A stretch of 64,000 bases of DNA from Mesocentrotus franciscanus (Eukaryota; Echinodermata; Echinoidea; Camarodonta; Strongylocentrotidae), in NCBI GenBank assembly GCA_037976565.1, contig CP137685.1:17581980-17645979 (forward strand), written 5' to 3'. The translations under genes were made by a program, and so were the position numbers. How positions within the stretch are numbered: position 1 is the first letter of the stretch; every line of letters starts with the position of its first letter. This document shows positions 11,666 through 23,470 of this stretch, piece by piece. The notes beneath the pieces were generated by a model. That model did not search any database. It was not told where the DNA came from and worked only from the letters and a program-made list of their open reading frames with translations.

Positions 11666-14125
11666 CAATTACAATCCCCGCAATGGCCTACGACACGTCA
11701 CGTGACATCGATTAATCCAATATTGGATCAGGGTACGGACAACGACGAATATAAAGTAAGATATTATAGCAAGAACGCTGATTATTGTTAAACAGAGATA
11801 AGTACGTCCCTAATTAAAATGTAGCTATTTTCCTCCTCGTCTTCCTCCCAGGCTCCTCCTCCCCCTTTTCTTTATCCTCTTCTCCTTTTTCTACTTATTC
11901 TCCGTAATAACTTCTTCTTCTCCTATTCCTCCTTTACCTTGTTTTTATTTTTCCCTTTTCTTTCTCATTTTTGTTCGTTTTCTGGCAGTGTTTAACGTTT
12001 CCATTATCTGCCAATGCTTCGATGTCATATCCAATTACCAAGTCTTGAATCTTGTTTTGTATTTATTATTATCATCATATTTTGTAATCATCCATTACGT
12101 TTAAATTCCTTTCTTTTGGTTAATTGCTTTTACCATAATAGCTTGTGATGTCTGAGATATGAAACGTCAAGTGACCTCCACACACAAGCCCTACATACTC
12201 ACACACGCACACACGACTCGAACACCCTCACCACCTACACACACGCACACCCGAAACATTACATTCCACATCTCATGTGCGAGGGGCGGGGTGGGAAGCA
12301 AAGAACAGCACACCTTATTGAAACGGGTTCCTTTTATTTTACCCTATATCATATGTACCTGGCGAAATGCAATCAATAATGTCTATGCCCCCCATACATC
12401 ACACCACAAATAGAATAAAGCTATGCCGACTTCTACATCATAGTAATGACGTCTATAAGGATGTCCAACTAATCAGCCAGACGTATCGTGCGTTAGCGCA
12501 AATCAAAGAAAATCATCTTTGCCGTTCTTTCGTTTTAGTAAACAAGGCTCCTACAGGTCTGACGCGGAATCGCTTTTCAAATTAGCTTCCCGTACTTTGT
12601 TTTTCTTCATCTTTCTTTTTTATTGATGTTGTTATTGAAGCAGGAAAGAAGAAGGAAGCAGCATCGAATGCTTTTGAAGTGGATAAATTGTATTCGCTGA
12701 CAATAGAACCTCATGCAGTGAGCCTACCTTACAAAACGTCAGTTGATCGTAAAGATAGGGTAAAGGACACAGCGGTGCTGGCATACCTTAGTTATGCCGG
12801 TGTAGATAGTAATAAGGGAATATTTGTTCAGGGTATATAATTTATGGCCGTGATTTTTATGATAAACTTCTCCCTCATATTTCATTGTGATAAATGTTCA
12901 TTTCACATCAGTAGCATGGAATATTCGTGATAGGCAATGAGAAATCTGGCTTCGTTTGGGTTGAGCGGGGGGCGAATACATTATGTTTTTCATAAACCTT
13001 CATTTAAACAAAACATGGTCTACAAGTTGACAGTAATAATCGCTTTTGTTTTTAAATCTGCAGTGATAGAATCCGAATGAAGTAGTCACTTAAACCAACA
13101 AAACAGCAGTTTTGATCAAATTGATAGACCCATGCCAATTCGACATGCTTATACCAGAACAAAAATCTGTATATTTTGTCATTAAAACCATACACTTCTG
13201 ATACATCCTTCCCCCACCATATTCATTGTATGCGTTTTTGTTTTCTTTCTTGGGGGTGGATGAGCGATTTCCTAAAGAGATCCTGAAATAATTCAGGTTA
13301 ATGGGATTCGATGTCTAATTCTGGGGCATTTGTACAAAATACGACAGTTCGCATCCGAAACGTAATAGAAAATTGTGTTACCAGACAAAATAAGACTTTG
13401 ATTAAACTAAGATGTAAGTCCCGAGGTCTCAGTATCATTAGTTCCTACTCGTTCCAAATTATTAAATTATATCGGGAGAAAGATATTTACTTTCAAATTA
13501 GGATTCTAGGAGACTCCCTGGCACTACCATTTTTTACGGAAAAACATCCCCTCCTCCCATAAAACTGCCCATTCAAAAAATACCTCGGAAGGTACATGTA
13601 CCCTCACTATACTCATGGGCATATGGGCTTACTTTAATCACCCATTGGTGAATTTTGAGGGTGGGGCGGGGGTGGCGGTTAAAATGGCAACATGAGTTGA
13701 TATTGGTGTTTTTCAGAGCGGAATATGATAGGCCAATTGTTAAGGCAGAGGAAAATGTTGGAGTTAGGCCTATTAAATAAACGAAACAAACAGCACAAAA
13801 TGATTTAATTAATTTATGTTACTTTTTATCTCTATATTAAGAAGTATATTGATTTACGATAAAAATGCACTAACTTACTTATTTTAAGAAAACAATGCCT
13901 TGATATATTAAGTGTACTATGTAAATGCCAGGCATGATATCATACATGAACACAAACACATAATAATTCAAGTCAAAACGCATTCCATACGTTCACTCTA
14001 ATACATAATTGTATAATAAACTGACTGACCTCAGTGCTAATTTTAAATCGCCCTCTATTTCGTTTATTATTCTCTGTCCCTTATTTTCTTCATGGTTTGA
14101 ACCATTAAAGGAAAGTTTTTTGAAA
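11666..14125. other. Mostly unique DNA, no gene seen
   Basis: Contains a pyrimidine-rich stretch at about 11830-11970 and a CA-rich stretch at 12178-12252. Several 70-85 codon frames have no recognisable similarity. No gene supported. Confidence 0.4.
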
Positions 14126-14467
14126 AGCGCTCTTTTTTTTCTTTTACATTAGCAGTATCATGTTACTGCGTCAGGATTTTCTTGACAAGTTGAGATACAA
14201 AAGAAAAGAGAAAGAAAGAAAAGAGAAATGCATGACTGTACTGAAACAATCCAACCGCAATCCTCTTATTTTGAAACTTACATTTGCTTATTTTGTATTT
14301 GGGCATCAACTCCTTCATTATTTTTTCATGGATTTGTTTAGTACAGTCATGCATTTCTCTTTTTCTTTCTTTCTTTTCTTTTTGTATCTCAACTTGTCAA
14401 GAATATCCTGACGAAGTAACATGATATTGCTAATGTGACAAGAAAAAGAAAACCTCACTGAGCGCTT
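14126..14467. mobile_element. Large foldback (inverted repeat), ~130-bp arms
   Basis: The left arm (14126-14253) and right arm (14331-14467) are near-complementary along their length. Examples are CATGTTACTGCGTCAGGA on the left against TCCTGACGAAGTAACATG on the right, and GCATGACTGTACT against AGTACAGTCATGC next to the 77-bp loop. The arms contain an AAAGAAAGA-type purine stretch and its complement. The outer end is AGCGCT on both sides. There is no coding capacity. This is a foldback transposon or MITE; a transcript would make a long hairpin RNA. Confidence 0.85.
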
Positions 14468-15104
14468 TTTAAAAGGCAAGTGGGCGTTACATATAGCATC
14501 AGGTTGAAGTGTTTTCTAGGTTCGGTGTGTGTCAGGTGACCAAGGCGAAATCAGACGTTCGTTCCATTTTCTTTTTCGTGTTTCTACACAGCATTGCAGA
14601 AAGTATATTTGCATTGAAATATCACCTTGTAGTCATCACACTGTGTCTTCAACATTTGTTCAGTATCTACTAAGTTTTGGGGTGGTGGGGGGTGGTTGAC
14701 TAGGGTGGTTATCCGGGGGTGAATGTCCATGGGGTAGGTGTCCGGATACGATATATTGGGCTGTTTTGTGGGATTCTTTATACCATGTAACGTGCACAGA
14801 ACAAGCAAAGCTTCAAAACAGGTTTAAGAAGGATTGAAATGTGTAACTGCTGATTGTATATCGATGAATACTTGAACAAGTATTATAATTATAGGTATAT
14901 GTCATTATCATGATGTTTGAGTTTTACATCTTTCCGTCATTGTTTGTTTATTCATGAACAATTTCTGTTATTGTTTCTTTTTTATTGGTATTTCCTAAAA
15001 TGTTTTGTATCCTTATGTTGCTATCTTAGATGGAAAGCATTAATCATATCTCTATTTTTTTATAGTTATCGTGCAAAATCTTAAAACATTAACGTTTATT
15101 TAAA
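14468..15104. other. AT-rich unique DNA, no gene seen
   Basis: A G-rich patch with GGGGTGGTGGGG-like sequence lies near 14680-14740. No gene supported. Confidence 0.4.
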
Positions 15105-15180
15105 CCTGTATAATAATGAATGTAAAGAGAGAGAAAATACACGTGTAATTTCCCTCTCTCTACACTCATTATTATACAGG
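15105..15180. repeat. 76-bp imperfect palindrome
   Basis: CCTGTATAATAATGA at 15105 mirrors TCATTATTATACAGG ending at 15180. The inner arms are GTAAAGAGAGAG and CTCTCTCTACAC. The right edge overlaps the start of the TA-flanked element that follows. Confidence 0.85.
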
Positions 15181-15976
15181 GTGTCTCTAGAAAAAAAAGT
15201 TAACGACTAGGTAAGTCGATATTAAATTTCAAATTATTCCTCGGAGCAACGCATGTTTAATTTCAGACAACCCGAAGTGGCAGTGTCAGAAACGCACTTG
15301 TCCCCAAAGAAAGTGGATGACTGCAACGTTTTGGTGCTCATGGTTTTAAAATGAAAGTATGATCATAAATGATGTTGAATTAATAATATTTATTGCTAAA
15401 CATTCACATCATCAACAACGCTCATATTCTTCTCTTAAATATAAGACCAGAAGCAGCATGAAAGAATCACGCATGGGCGAGCGGTTATCATAATTTTCAA
15501 TTGGTTATGCACATGCCATTTTTCTTAGGAAATTAAATGAGGTAGTTGAACAAATGCCATTGTGCCTATATCCATTACAACGTGTACCTGCTCAGTCCAA
15601 TCGTGATCCTTCCATCCTGATTATGGTGCCATGTGTAAGATGAGATTATAAGCTTTAAAATTATGTGTATTTCCAATAACAAATAATTCCACATTCTTTT
15701 CTTTCCTTGAAAAATAATAATCAACCAAATGTAGCAGTCATTCGCTTATTTTGGACAAATAGGTTTCTGACACTTCTACTTCACACTATCTGAAATTACT
15801 TCACACTATCTGAAATCCGCCATTCGTGACTTCTTAATCATGATTTTGGGTTTAGTATAGAAAGGGAAGAAAATCAGCTCTCCATTAAATTAAATGTACA
15901 TATTATTGAAAAATAATTTGGAATCCTTAAATTATTTAACTATAAAGTTTGACTTCTTGTTTTCAGGGACACTTTG
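15177..15976. mobile_element. Candidate TA-flanked inverted-repeat DNA element
   Basis: The left end is TA-CAGGGTGTCTCTAGAAAA. The right end ...GTTTTCAGGGACACTTTG-TA reads in reverse complement as CAAAGTGTCCCTGAAAAC. The two share spaced identity over about 20 bp and both abut TA. A TA target is typical of Tc1/mariner-type and some other superfamilies. A small tandem duplication of ACTTCACACTATCTGAAAT occurs near 15780-15820. No transposase frame was recognised. Confidence 0.45.
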
Positions 15977-16512
15977 TATATATGTATATAAATTATTTTC
16001 ACACTTCTTTTAAGAAATTTTAAAGAGTTACCAAAAACGCTTTTAAACATATTTATACACGGCTGGTAAGCAATTCCATTTGTGTTTTGGTTTTGCTGGT
16101 CAAGGTGACGCAACAATAAGCTTGTTTACATTGTTGTCAAGGATTTGGAGCATTTAGACAAGGCGCGCTTTTGTGGCGCGTTTCCGAATGCGCTCCTTTG
16201 CACACGAAACGCATAACACGCGATTGTGAGAGCGCGTACGTACGCGCACGTAGAAATTGTGTCATTCTCTCGTGGCTTTTGGTAGAGGCAAGACCTGTTG
16301 ATTTGGACAATCAAAAATATCCACCCACCATCCCCAATATCACCGCCTGTGTAGCATTAGGTTGTCTTGCAAGCAATAAGATTCTGTAATAATGGTTTTG
16401 TTGGTTTAAGGAATAAGTTATGATTGACACGATATTTGTGTTGTCTCACAGATACGAATGCAATTATGCATGGAGATTGTTTTAAATGCTTGTAGGTCAA
16501 GCAATCGAATAG
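15977..16512. other. Unique DNA, no gene seen
   Basis: A CpG-richer patch lies at 16160-16250. No gene supported. Confidence 0.4.
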
Positions 16513-16694
16513 GGTACAGTGGAATTTCAGTTAAAGGAGATTTGATATGTAACAATATGTTCTTAATATAGCGAATAACATTCCTGGTCCCAGCTCGTTA
16601 TACCATATTTTGTTGTTAATTTGGGTATATATACCGGCATTTCTGCTGTAGCATGGTAATTTTAATGGTGTTATACCGACTTTCCGCTGTATAC
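16513..16694. mobile_element. Candidate pogo/Tigger-like MITE
   Basis: It starts TACAGTGGAATTTCAGTTAAA and ends TATACCGACTTTCCGCTGTATA, so TACAG(T/C)GGAA is inverted at the ends next to TA. The interior has AGCTCGTTATACC- and GTTATACCGAC-like motifs resembling the GTTATAACGA sequence seen in pogo/Tigger-type termini. The copy is degenerate and the family assignment is inferred. Confidence 0.5.
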
Positions 16695-17231
16695 AGTGGG
16701 TTTGAAAGTATTCAGTGATTGTGTAAATGAATGACAGGATAATTGTATTCCCAAGGGACACGCACGGTAATGCTATAACAAATTAAAAGTTTACTCATAT
16801 CTGGAGCAAATTGCTTGGTCGCACAAATATCTGCGGTTGGCTCCGCAGTCGTGGGCCGTGAGCCGAGGAATTTTGTCCCGGTCATGTTTTTTCAGATCAG
16901 GGGTCTGAAGATCGGGTTTTCGCCCTCACCTCATCCGAAAGGGGGTCACGGAGTGGCCTCGGGGGGAGGGGGTGTCTAAATACGCGCATCGCGTATAATT
17001 TGCGTTGTGACATGTGTAATTGCAATTGGTGCATGCTATATGAATAAAATCACTGTTTGAAATATAGGTCGCCGACCTAGACGGAATTTATCAATTTGGG
17101 CCTTCATCACACTTACATATAATAGCAAGAAATTATATTACCATTCGTAAGAAAAGTAATTCCAGGAGCCTCGCTCGATTTTACATGCGGGGAGGTATAC
17201 CTGGAGGGAAGTGATGGAGCCCGGTTGGGAA
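16695..17231. other. Unclassified, locally GC-rich DNA
   Basis: Contains a small hairpin CTGCGG/CCGCAG at 16831-16848 and CpG-bearing sequence at 16830-17000. No gene or known repeat recognised. Confidence 0.35.
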
Positions 17232-17735
17232 CACTTTTGCTGGAATCGTTGATGAGACCTGGGAATAGGTGGTGCACCCGGGTTACTTAAAATTTTCCCC
17301 GTTTGATCGGGCGGTATTCCTGATGGCTAAACGCTTGGATATCAGGTTATGTATGGGGTGCAAATTTCCTCATTTTCCAGCATTGATTTCAGCACTAGTT
17401 CTGTAATCAGGTTGGATACTCTAATTTGTGTGTAATGCACTTTTGCTGGAATCGTTGATGAGAGCTGGGAATGGGTGGTGCATCCGGGTTACATACAAAT
17501 CTTCCCCGTCTGATCGGGCATTCCTGACGGCTAGCAAGGGGTGCTCGTGGCAATGCAGAGGGAACCGTAATTCGTTTACGAGAAGGGGTTTCTAGCCGTG
17601 GTTTAACCCTTCTCTGGCTACACGATTGGATTTCACATATTTGATTTTAAGGTTTATGTATGGGGTGCAGATTACAGCTTAGATTCCAGCACTAGTTCTG
17701 TAATTGGGTTGGATACTCAAATATGTGTGTAATGC
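17232..17735. repeat. Diverged tandem duplication, two units
   Basis: CACTTTTGCTGGAATCGTTG starts unit 1 at 17232 and unit 2 at 17439. Further shared landmarks are CCCGTTTGATCGGGC/CCCGTCTGATCGGGC, TTTATGTATGGGGTGCA-type sequence and AGCACTAGTTCTGTAAT. Unit 2 has about 90 bp (near 17531-17622) missing from unit 1, bounded by GGCTA in both places, consistent with deletion between short direct repeats in unit 1. Confidence 0.85.
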
Positions 17736-18321
17736 AATTATAACAATTGGCGTGAATTCATGTACCGCCATGGTAAAATGATACATGTACAAATGACAGA
17801 ATCCAATGTTAAATAAAAGCCACGAAAAATGCATAGTTCGAACGGTTTGTCGTTTCCTCATTTATCAGCCGTGTATAAACTTCTTTTTTAACCTATTGAG
17901 CATTTGGAATTCTGGGCCGGTATTCTTCAAACTGTTGAAGCTTTAACCTTTTGATCAATCAAGTATTGGTGTCCTGTCTTTGATCAGTGTTCAGTAACAT
18001 TTGACATTCTATTGTTATATATTGTAATATGATTATGTAATTGTATTGTTTTTCATTTCCTTTTCTTTTGGTAACCTCGTCTGTTTAACTACAATTTACC
18101 ATTCTCATCAGATTCGTAATGCTAAAGCATGTATTTTCATTGTATGTCACGCCCCCATTAGTCTTATCAGTTTTGGGGGCTTTTTTGCCGTGTTTAAATG
18201 ATAACAAATTATTAAGTTTTTTAAAAAGTACAATAAATGTATGAATAAATACATAAATTAATGAATTAATAACCAAATAAATGAATACAAAATAAATACA
18301 TCTCCATACTAAAGTGTTCCG
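17736..18321. other. AT-rich unique DNA, no gene seen
   Basis: Short A/T repeats of the TAAATGAAT type lie at 18240-18300. No gene supported. Confidence 0.4.
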
Positions 18322-18570
18322 TTCAGAAACCAGTCACGTCGAATCAGTAGAGTAGGGTCATAAGGGGGCAGAGGGGATGCGGGGATAAATATTGTTTCTA
18401 ATTATTATTTTCGTCATTCGATGAAGGGGCACGCGCCCCATGCCGATGGTAGCTACGCCACTACTTAAATCCCATTGAACCCACATACCTCTGCGCTAAT
18501 TTCAGAAAACGGTCACGGTAGAGCAGTAGAGTGGGGTCATTGGGGGCAGATTGGATGCGGGGATGAAGAT
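18322..18570. repeat. Diverged direct repeat, ~69 bp x2, spacing ~180 bp
   Basis: The first copy is at about 18322-18390 and the second at about 18502-18570. Shared words include CAGTAGAGT, GGGGTCAT/AGGGTCAT, GGGGGCAGA and GATGCGGGGAT. The intervening DNA includes GGGGCACGCGCCCCATG and GTAGCTACGCCACTAC, which look like parts of a transposon terminus but were not paired. Confidence 0.75.
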
Positions 18571-19659
18571 ATATATATCGGCGTGTTTCTCCAATCGATG
18601 CCGATTGTTATGGTTTGAGTAACCGGAGTGAAAGATAAACGTACGGGGAAGTGCACCAATGGCTCTAGCTGCAGGACCATCGATGGTTTCAACTACTGGC
18701 GTTTTTAGGGCAACTATCGGCCAGTGTGTGCTCCTTGTTTTAAAACTCGATAGCATATTTTGAAGGACACAGTGTAAAGATGTGTCCATAATGTTTGCAT
18801 TATTGCGCCAGATTCTATATTGTAGACGTAAAGAGCACATGATTATAGGGGTTTTTTCTAGCAAGAAATTGATTTTAAGCTCCCAGTACTTTTTTTTGTT
18901 TGGGGGGGGGGGTTAAATATTTAATCCCCTAAACAATTGTGTTGTTGAGCTCTTACAGGCTCTTTGCGGACCTAAGCCACCCCTCTCTTTGATCCGTTTG
19001 TGCCTTCAATGGCGTTGTTGAGTCTAAGCGTAGGTCCTATCATGCAATCTTCATTAGATATTAAACTATCACCGAAGTCCTCTTCTTCTCAATTTTGTTA
19101 TTTTCTTTATTCAGATATCTGCGATCCTTATTGTATCCTTCCAAGTTTTAGCCCGCAACCTATATCTATATTGCTCTCCCCTCCTCCTCCCTCGCTTCCT
19201 CCCATTTTCTCTCCCTACTCTCCATTTCTTTCTGTATTCACTCTGCTGTCCCGATGTCAAGTATATGTCTCTGCTAGATAGCGGTTGTTGAAAAGATGTC
19301 TTGTAATACACACCTGTTTTCAATCTTCACACCATTTCCTTTGGCAATGAAATGATATACCCGCTATTATTCTTCAAGCTTTCCAAGGAGCATGTGACAT
19401 GAAAAATCCCGGTTTGTTCAAAGTGACACTTCAATAAACTTGCGTAGTTGTGCAAGGAACTCAAATATATTGATTTGATTCGGGTCATGGTTTCACCCGT
19501 TAACTCAACATGATAGTCGAACGTGTTCCTAATATAGGTGGGACCATAAGTTTGATGTCTATGAAGTGACATTTCTAGAAGGGGATGAATCTTTTATCTA
19601 AGCAAACCTACTCCTTTTATTTATCTTAGCATAACTCATATGAAATATGTTATATACAT
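18571..19659. other. No supported gene
   Basis: A 120-codon minus-strand frame (18502-18864) runs through this stretch and through the second direct repeat. It has no recognisable domain, so it is not called. A 12-G run lies near 18901 and a pyrimidine-rich patch near 19170-19230. Confidence 0.35.
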
Positions 19660-20910
19660 ACCGTCAACAGTGGGAGGGGGTTGGGGGTATTCCCGTCCCA
19701 CCCGATGCGACCTGACTTTATGCCTCCATCCATCTAAGGTTGTGCCGGAGTCATTATGTTTTCGGGTTGTCCGTCCGTCCAGCTTTCTCGTTATCGCGAT
19801 ATCTCAAGAACCTCTTAAGATATGATCATCATACTTGATGAAGTTGATGATGATAAATATCACTATAGGAAGACAATCTGATTAGATTTTGGAATAACTA
19901 GGTCAAAGGTCAAAGTTCACAGCGGTCAACTTATGAAATTCCAGCTATTAGCCTCATTATCGCAAAATATCTAGGACCACTAGAGATATGAGGCTAAAAC
20001 TTGGTAAAAATATATAATAACATAGGAAGACGATCTAATAAGATTTGGGGTAAAAGTTTAAAGTTCAACCGTCACAAAGGTCCGTTTCTGAAATTACAGA
20101 TTCTATTCTTGTTATCGCGATATCTTAAGAACCATTAGAGGTATTAGCCTCAAACTTAATGATAGTATGTTGCACCATAGGAATACAGTCTCATTAGATC
20201 TTAGGTAAGAAGGTTAAAAGTCACAAAGGTAAATTTCTGAAATTTTTTTTAGCCTTGCTATTGCAATATCTCAAGAACCACTTGAGGTAAAAGCTTCAAA
20301 CGTCATGACAGTATGTAGAACCATAAGAAGACAAAATGAGTAGATTTTGAATTTATTTGGTCAAAGGCTGAACGTCTTAGAGGTCAATTTCTGAAATCAC
20401 AGGTGTTATCCTCGTTATCACGATATCTCAAGAACCACTAGAGATATGAACCTCAAACTTGGGACAGTGTGTATCACAATAGGCAGACCATCTGATTAGA
20501 TTTCGGAGTAAGTGGATCAAAGGTTGATATTGCAATATCTCAAGAACGACTAGTAGAAGCTTCGGATGTTGTGGTAGTTTGTATCACCATAGGAAGACGA
20601 CCTAATCAGGTTTTAAGGTACGTAGAACAACGGTCAAAGGTCATGGAGGTCATTTTTTTTTAATTTGAGGTTTTACCCTTGTTATCACAATATGTCAAGA
20701 ACGTTTTGAGGTATGAGCTTCAACCATGGTGACAGTATTAATATAGATACCATTACATTTTGAGGCTAGTAGATACAGATCATATTCGTCAGTTGACATT
20801 TGATTATAGACTTTTTGTTTTCATCGTGATATGTCACGAATAATTCCATCAATTTCACATTCTAAAGTTAGGGCGGAGGCACATCGGAGACGTAGTCACA
20901 TTTGTCTTGT
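19660..20910. repeat. Degenerate ~150-bp tandem repeat array, about 8 units
   Basis: The unit start word GTTATCGCGATATCTCAAGA (variants) occurs near 19790, 19956, 20111, 20258, 20414, 20528, 20691 and 20821, giving spacings of roughly 115-165 bp. Each unit also contains ACCACTAGAG-, CACCATAGGAAGAC-, GATTAGATTT- and GGTCAAAGGTCA-like words in the same order. The array is preceded by GTCCGTCCGTCCAGC and ATGCCTCC, and is followed by GGCGGAGGCACATC, which puts short inverted ends around it. It may be the body of a mobile element of the type common in marine invertebrates; no coding capacity is visible. Confidence 0.85.
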
Positions 20911-21563
20911 ATATTTTGTTTAACCAACAACCGTGAGTATTCTTTAATCGCTAACGCCTCAAGCCATCGATATTGATTTATATTTGTCGATTTGAATGAT
21001 AGAGTCATACATCATGTACATATCGTTCGATATTCTCTACCATGCTTTGCCACATTGACAGCTTGCTAGCACGACTACAGTTTCAAGTGCAGTAAAGGAC
21101 TCATAGAAGAAACAATTAGCTCTTTAAAAACGCATTTTCGAGTTCAGTCTTCGAATATCATCAATTTTTGAACGCAATGATAAACTGACTGCCCCCCCCC
21201 CCTCATTTTTGATTGGTTTTACAACACAAAGAAAAGTCATCATTTTATGCGTCAACGGAGTAATTCTACTTTTGCTATAAAATCGTAAATGGGGTTTTGT
21301 TGTTTGTTTTAAAAAAAGTATTTTTAATAATTATTGTTCCTTATTATACGATTATATCGATATCCATGACTTCTGTAATTAAAAAAGACACAAAAGAGAA
21401 GGGAAAAAGAACAACGAGCTACTCTTTATAAGATTTAGATATGATTAGATAAAACAGAAGTGCCTAGTTCAAAGAAAAGAAGTCATACAATAATATACGT
21501 TGAGTACGTGACTTCAATTATGCTCCTCTGATTGAGCAATCCATTTTGACTTCTCTAATATAC
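20911..21563. other. AT-rich unique DNA, no gene seen
   Basis: A C-run lies at 21193-21203. No other feature. Confidence 0.4.
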
Positions 21564-21564
21564 T

Positions 21565-21613
<49 letters not shown>

Positions 21614-21618
21614 CTCCT

Positions 21619-21688
<70 letters not shown>

Positions 21689-21689
21689 G
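21564..21689. repeat. (CT)n-(TA)n-(CT)n compound microsatellite
   Basis: A C run leads into CT repeats, an 18-bp TA core near 21597-21613, then more CT repeats. Arg/Glu-rich frames on the minus strand are repeat artefacts. Confidence 0.95.
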
Positions 21690-22698
21690 TTTGTGAGTGC
21701 CGGTGACACACCTACTTCAGTGGCTCGGGGATAGGCGATAAAAAGACATGTATCAAACAACTCTCATTTCCCCATAGATACCAAATTTATAAAATCAAAT
21801 ACATTGACACCTTTTGTTAAACAATAATACCGCCAATGTTTATTCGTAATAACGAACATGTATATATGTTTGTTTTTTCTTGAAAGTGTTTGTAGTCGTG
21901 CTGTAATGATTTTGGTTTGCTTTTCGATGTAATATAATCTTCTTTCCTTTGTTGACATATCCCTTTCATCTTCTCGATTTCAGTGTCCTCGTTCTTCTTA
22001 TTTTATTTCTCTTCCAGAAAAAAATGATGCGCTCAGGAGCTACCTGTCCGCAATAACCTTTAATATTTCCTCTCAGAATCCTATCAGATCTTCTTACAAT
22101 GCAGTTAACCTCGGGAAATTTCTAGAGTGGCCACATCCTTGCCTTCCACCACACCTCTGTGCACTCATCGCAGTTTCGCACGTTATCGCCGTTATACAAT
22201 TTATGTGTATATCTTCGGTGTCATTTCCCGAGCATTTCTAAACGCCTGTCTTCATTAAACCGCAGATAAGATTCCATATTATATTTCATTATAGCAGTCA
22301 TCTTGGTTAATCTGTGCTATCTAGTGTCGAAGTTTGCACAGACGGATCAGCGATTAGGTGTAGGTGTTTCACCTCTTATGTTAGCCGTTAAGTAATCTCA
22401 CGATTGTGTTACGCATGCGGTTTACGGAACTAATAAGGTGTTACCAATCGTGTGAGGGCTCGTATTTGAGTTAGATTTGGCGATCCAACAATTGATCTGG
22501 CGACATTTGCTTCGGGCTTTATTTCGTCAAAAGTAAACGGTTGCAATTTAGTTTTAGACTGACTTTAGGCTTATAGGGCTTGGTATAGTGTGTCTAGGGT
22601 TGAATTTAACAATGCGGTAGCATGCGTCAAAAAACCTAATATTTAAATGTTGTATTATGTTATATTATATTTCATGTTACAGGCACATCTAACACTTG
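21690..22698. other. Unique DNA, no gene seen
   Basis: No recognisable coding exon, RNA or repeat. Confidence 0.4.
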
Positions 22699-22794
22699 TT
22701 TTAAACATCAGTTTAAGATAGTATTTGATCATCATCGCTCACGATCTTTTAAACATCAGTTTAAGATAACATTTGATCATCATCGCTCAGGATG
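22699..22794. repeat. 48-bp tandem duplication
   Basis: TTTTAAACATCAGTTTAAGA starts at 22699 and again at 22747. The two units differ at only a few positions and both end GATCATCATCGCTCA(C/G)GAT. Confidence 0.95.
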
Positions 22795-23387
22795 TTTTCT
22801 GTTTGGATACCCATAAGTGGGATGCAGTATCTGCCTGCTTATCTTTTGTGTCACTTCAATAAGGGCAAAGCACAGTCTCGACATCATATTGACATAATTC
22901 GAAGCTTAATGAAGTCACGCAATCTCACATATGATAATACAGGTAAATCATGATGTATCATTCAGTGACATATTTGTTTCAATTAATGTCACATTCATTC
23001 GTAAAGCAATGATAAAAGATCAATAAGACCTCCACATTCAGGTTAATCCTTACTCTCAGTCCTCTGGCAGTTAGCATTATTTTACTCAATCAGGTTAAAC
23101 ACAATCCTATTTATTTTCCAATATCGATGAACGACACCAGATAATAACTCAAACCTGACCTGAACTCAATCACTTTGACTTCGAAGTGGATTTTTCCTTA
23201 AGCTAAGTGTAAATCTATGCTTAATTCAAGCCGACGTTTGTTTGCATTGAGGTGTTATATTTTCTTAAGTGAACCCTGGTTGAAATCTAGGACGACATCA
23301 CCCAATGGCTCAAATGCTATAGATAAGGATTTGCTTTGATCTACTTTCCTTCTTTCTTCCCCCTACATCATCCCCATCCCTCTCTCC

Positions 23388-23388
<1 letters not shown>
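22795..23388. other. Unique DNA, no gene seen
   Basis: Nothing recognised. Confidence 0.4.
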
Positions 23389-23442
<54 letters not shown>

Positions 23443-23470
23443 ACTCCCCCTCTCTCTCTCTCTCTCTTTC
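23389..23470. repeat. (TA)n-(CT)n microsatellite
   Basis: About 49 bp of pure TA (23391-23439) followed by CT repeats to 23467. Confidence 0.95.

Noticed and set aside
18150..18187. GCCCCC...GGGGGC hairpin followed by a T run, resembling a rho-independent terminator
   Set aside because: The context is eukaryotic, with no operon or upstream gene; a chance inverted repeat.
18502..18864. 120-codon minus-strand ORF without simple repeats
   Set aside because: It runs through a duplicated non-coding repeat and has no recognisable domain or splice context; frames of this length are expected by chance in 64 kb.
19660..20910. CRISPR array, because of regular repeats
   Set aside because: Units are ~150 bp, degenerate throughout, with no short conserved repeat alternating with unique spacers, and the host is an animal.
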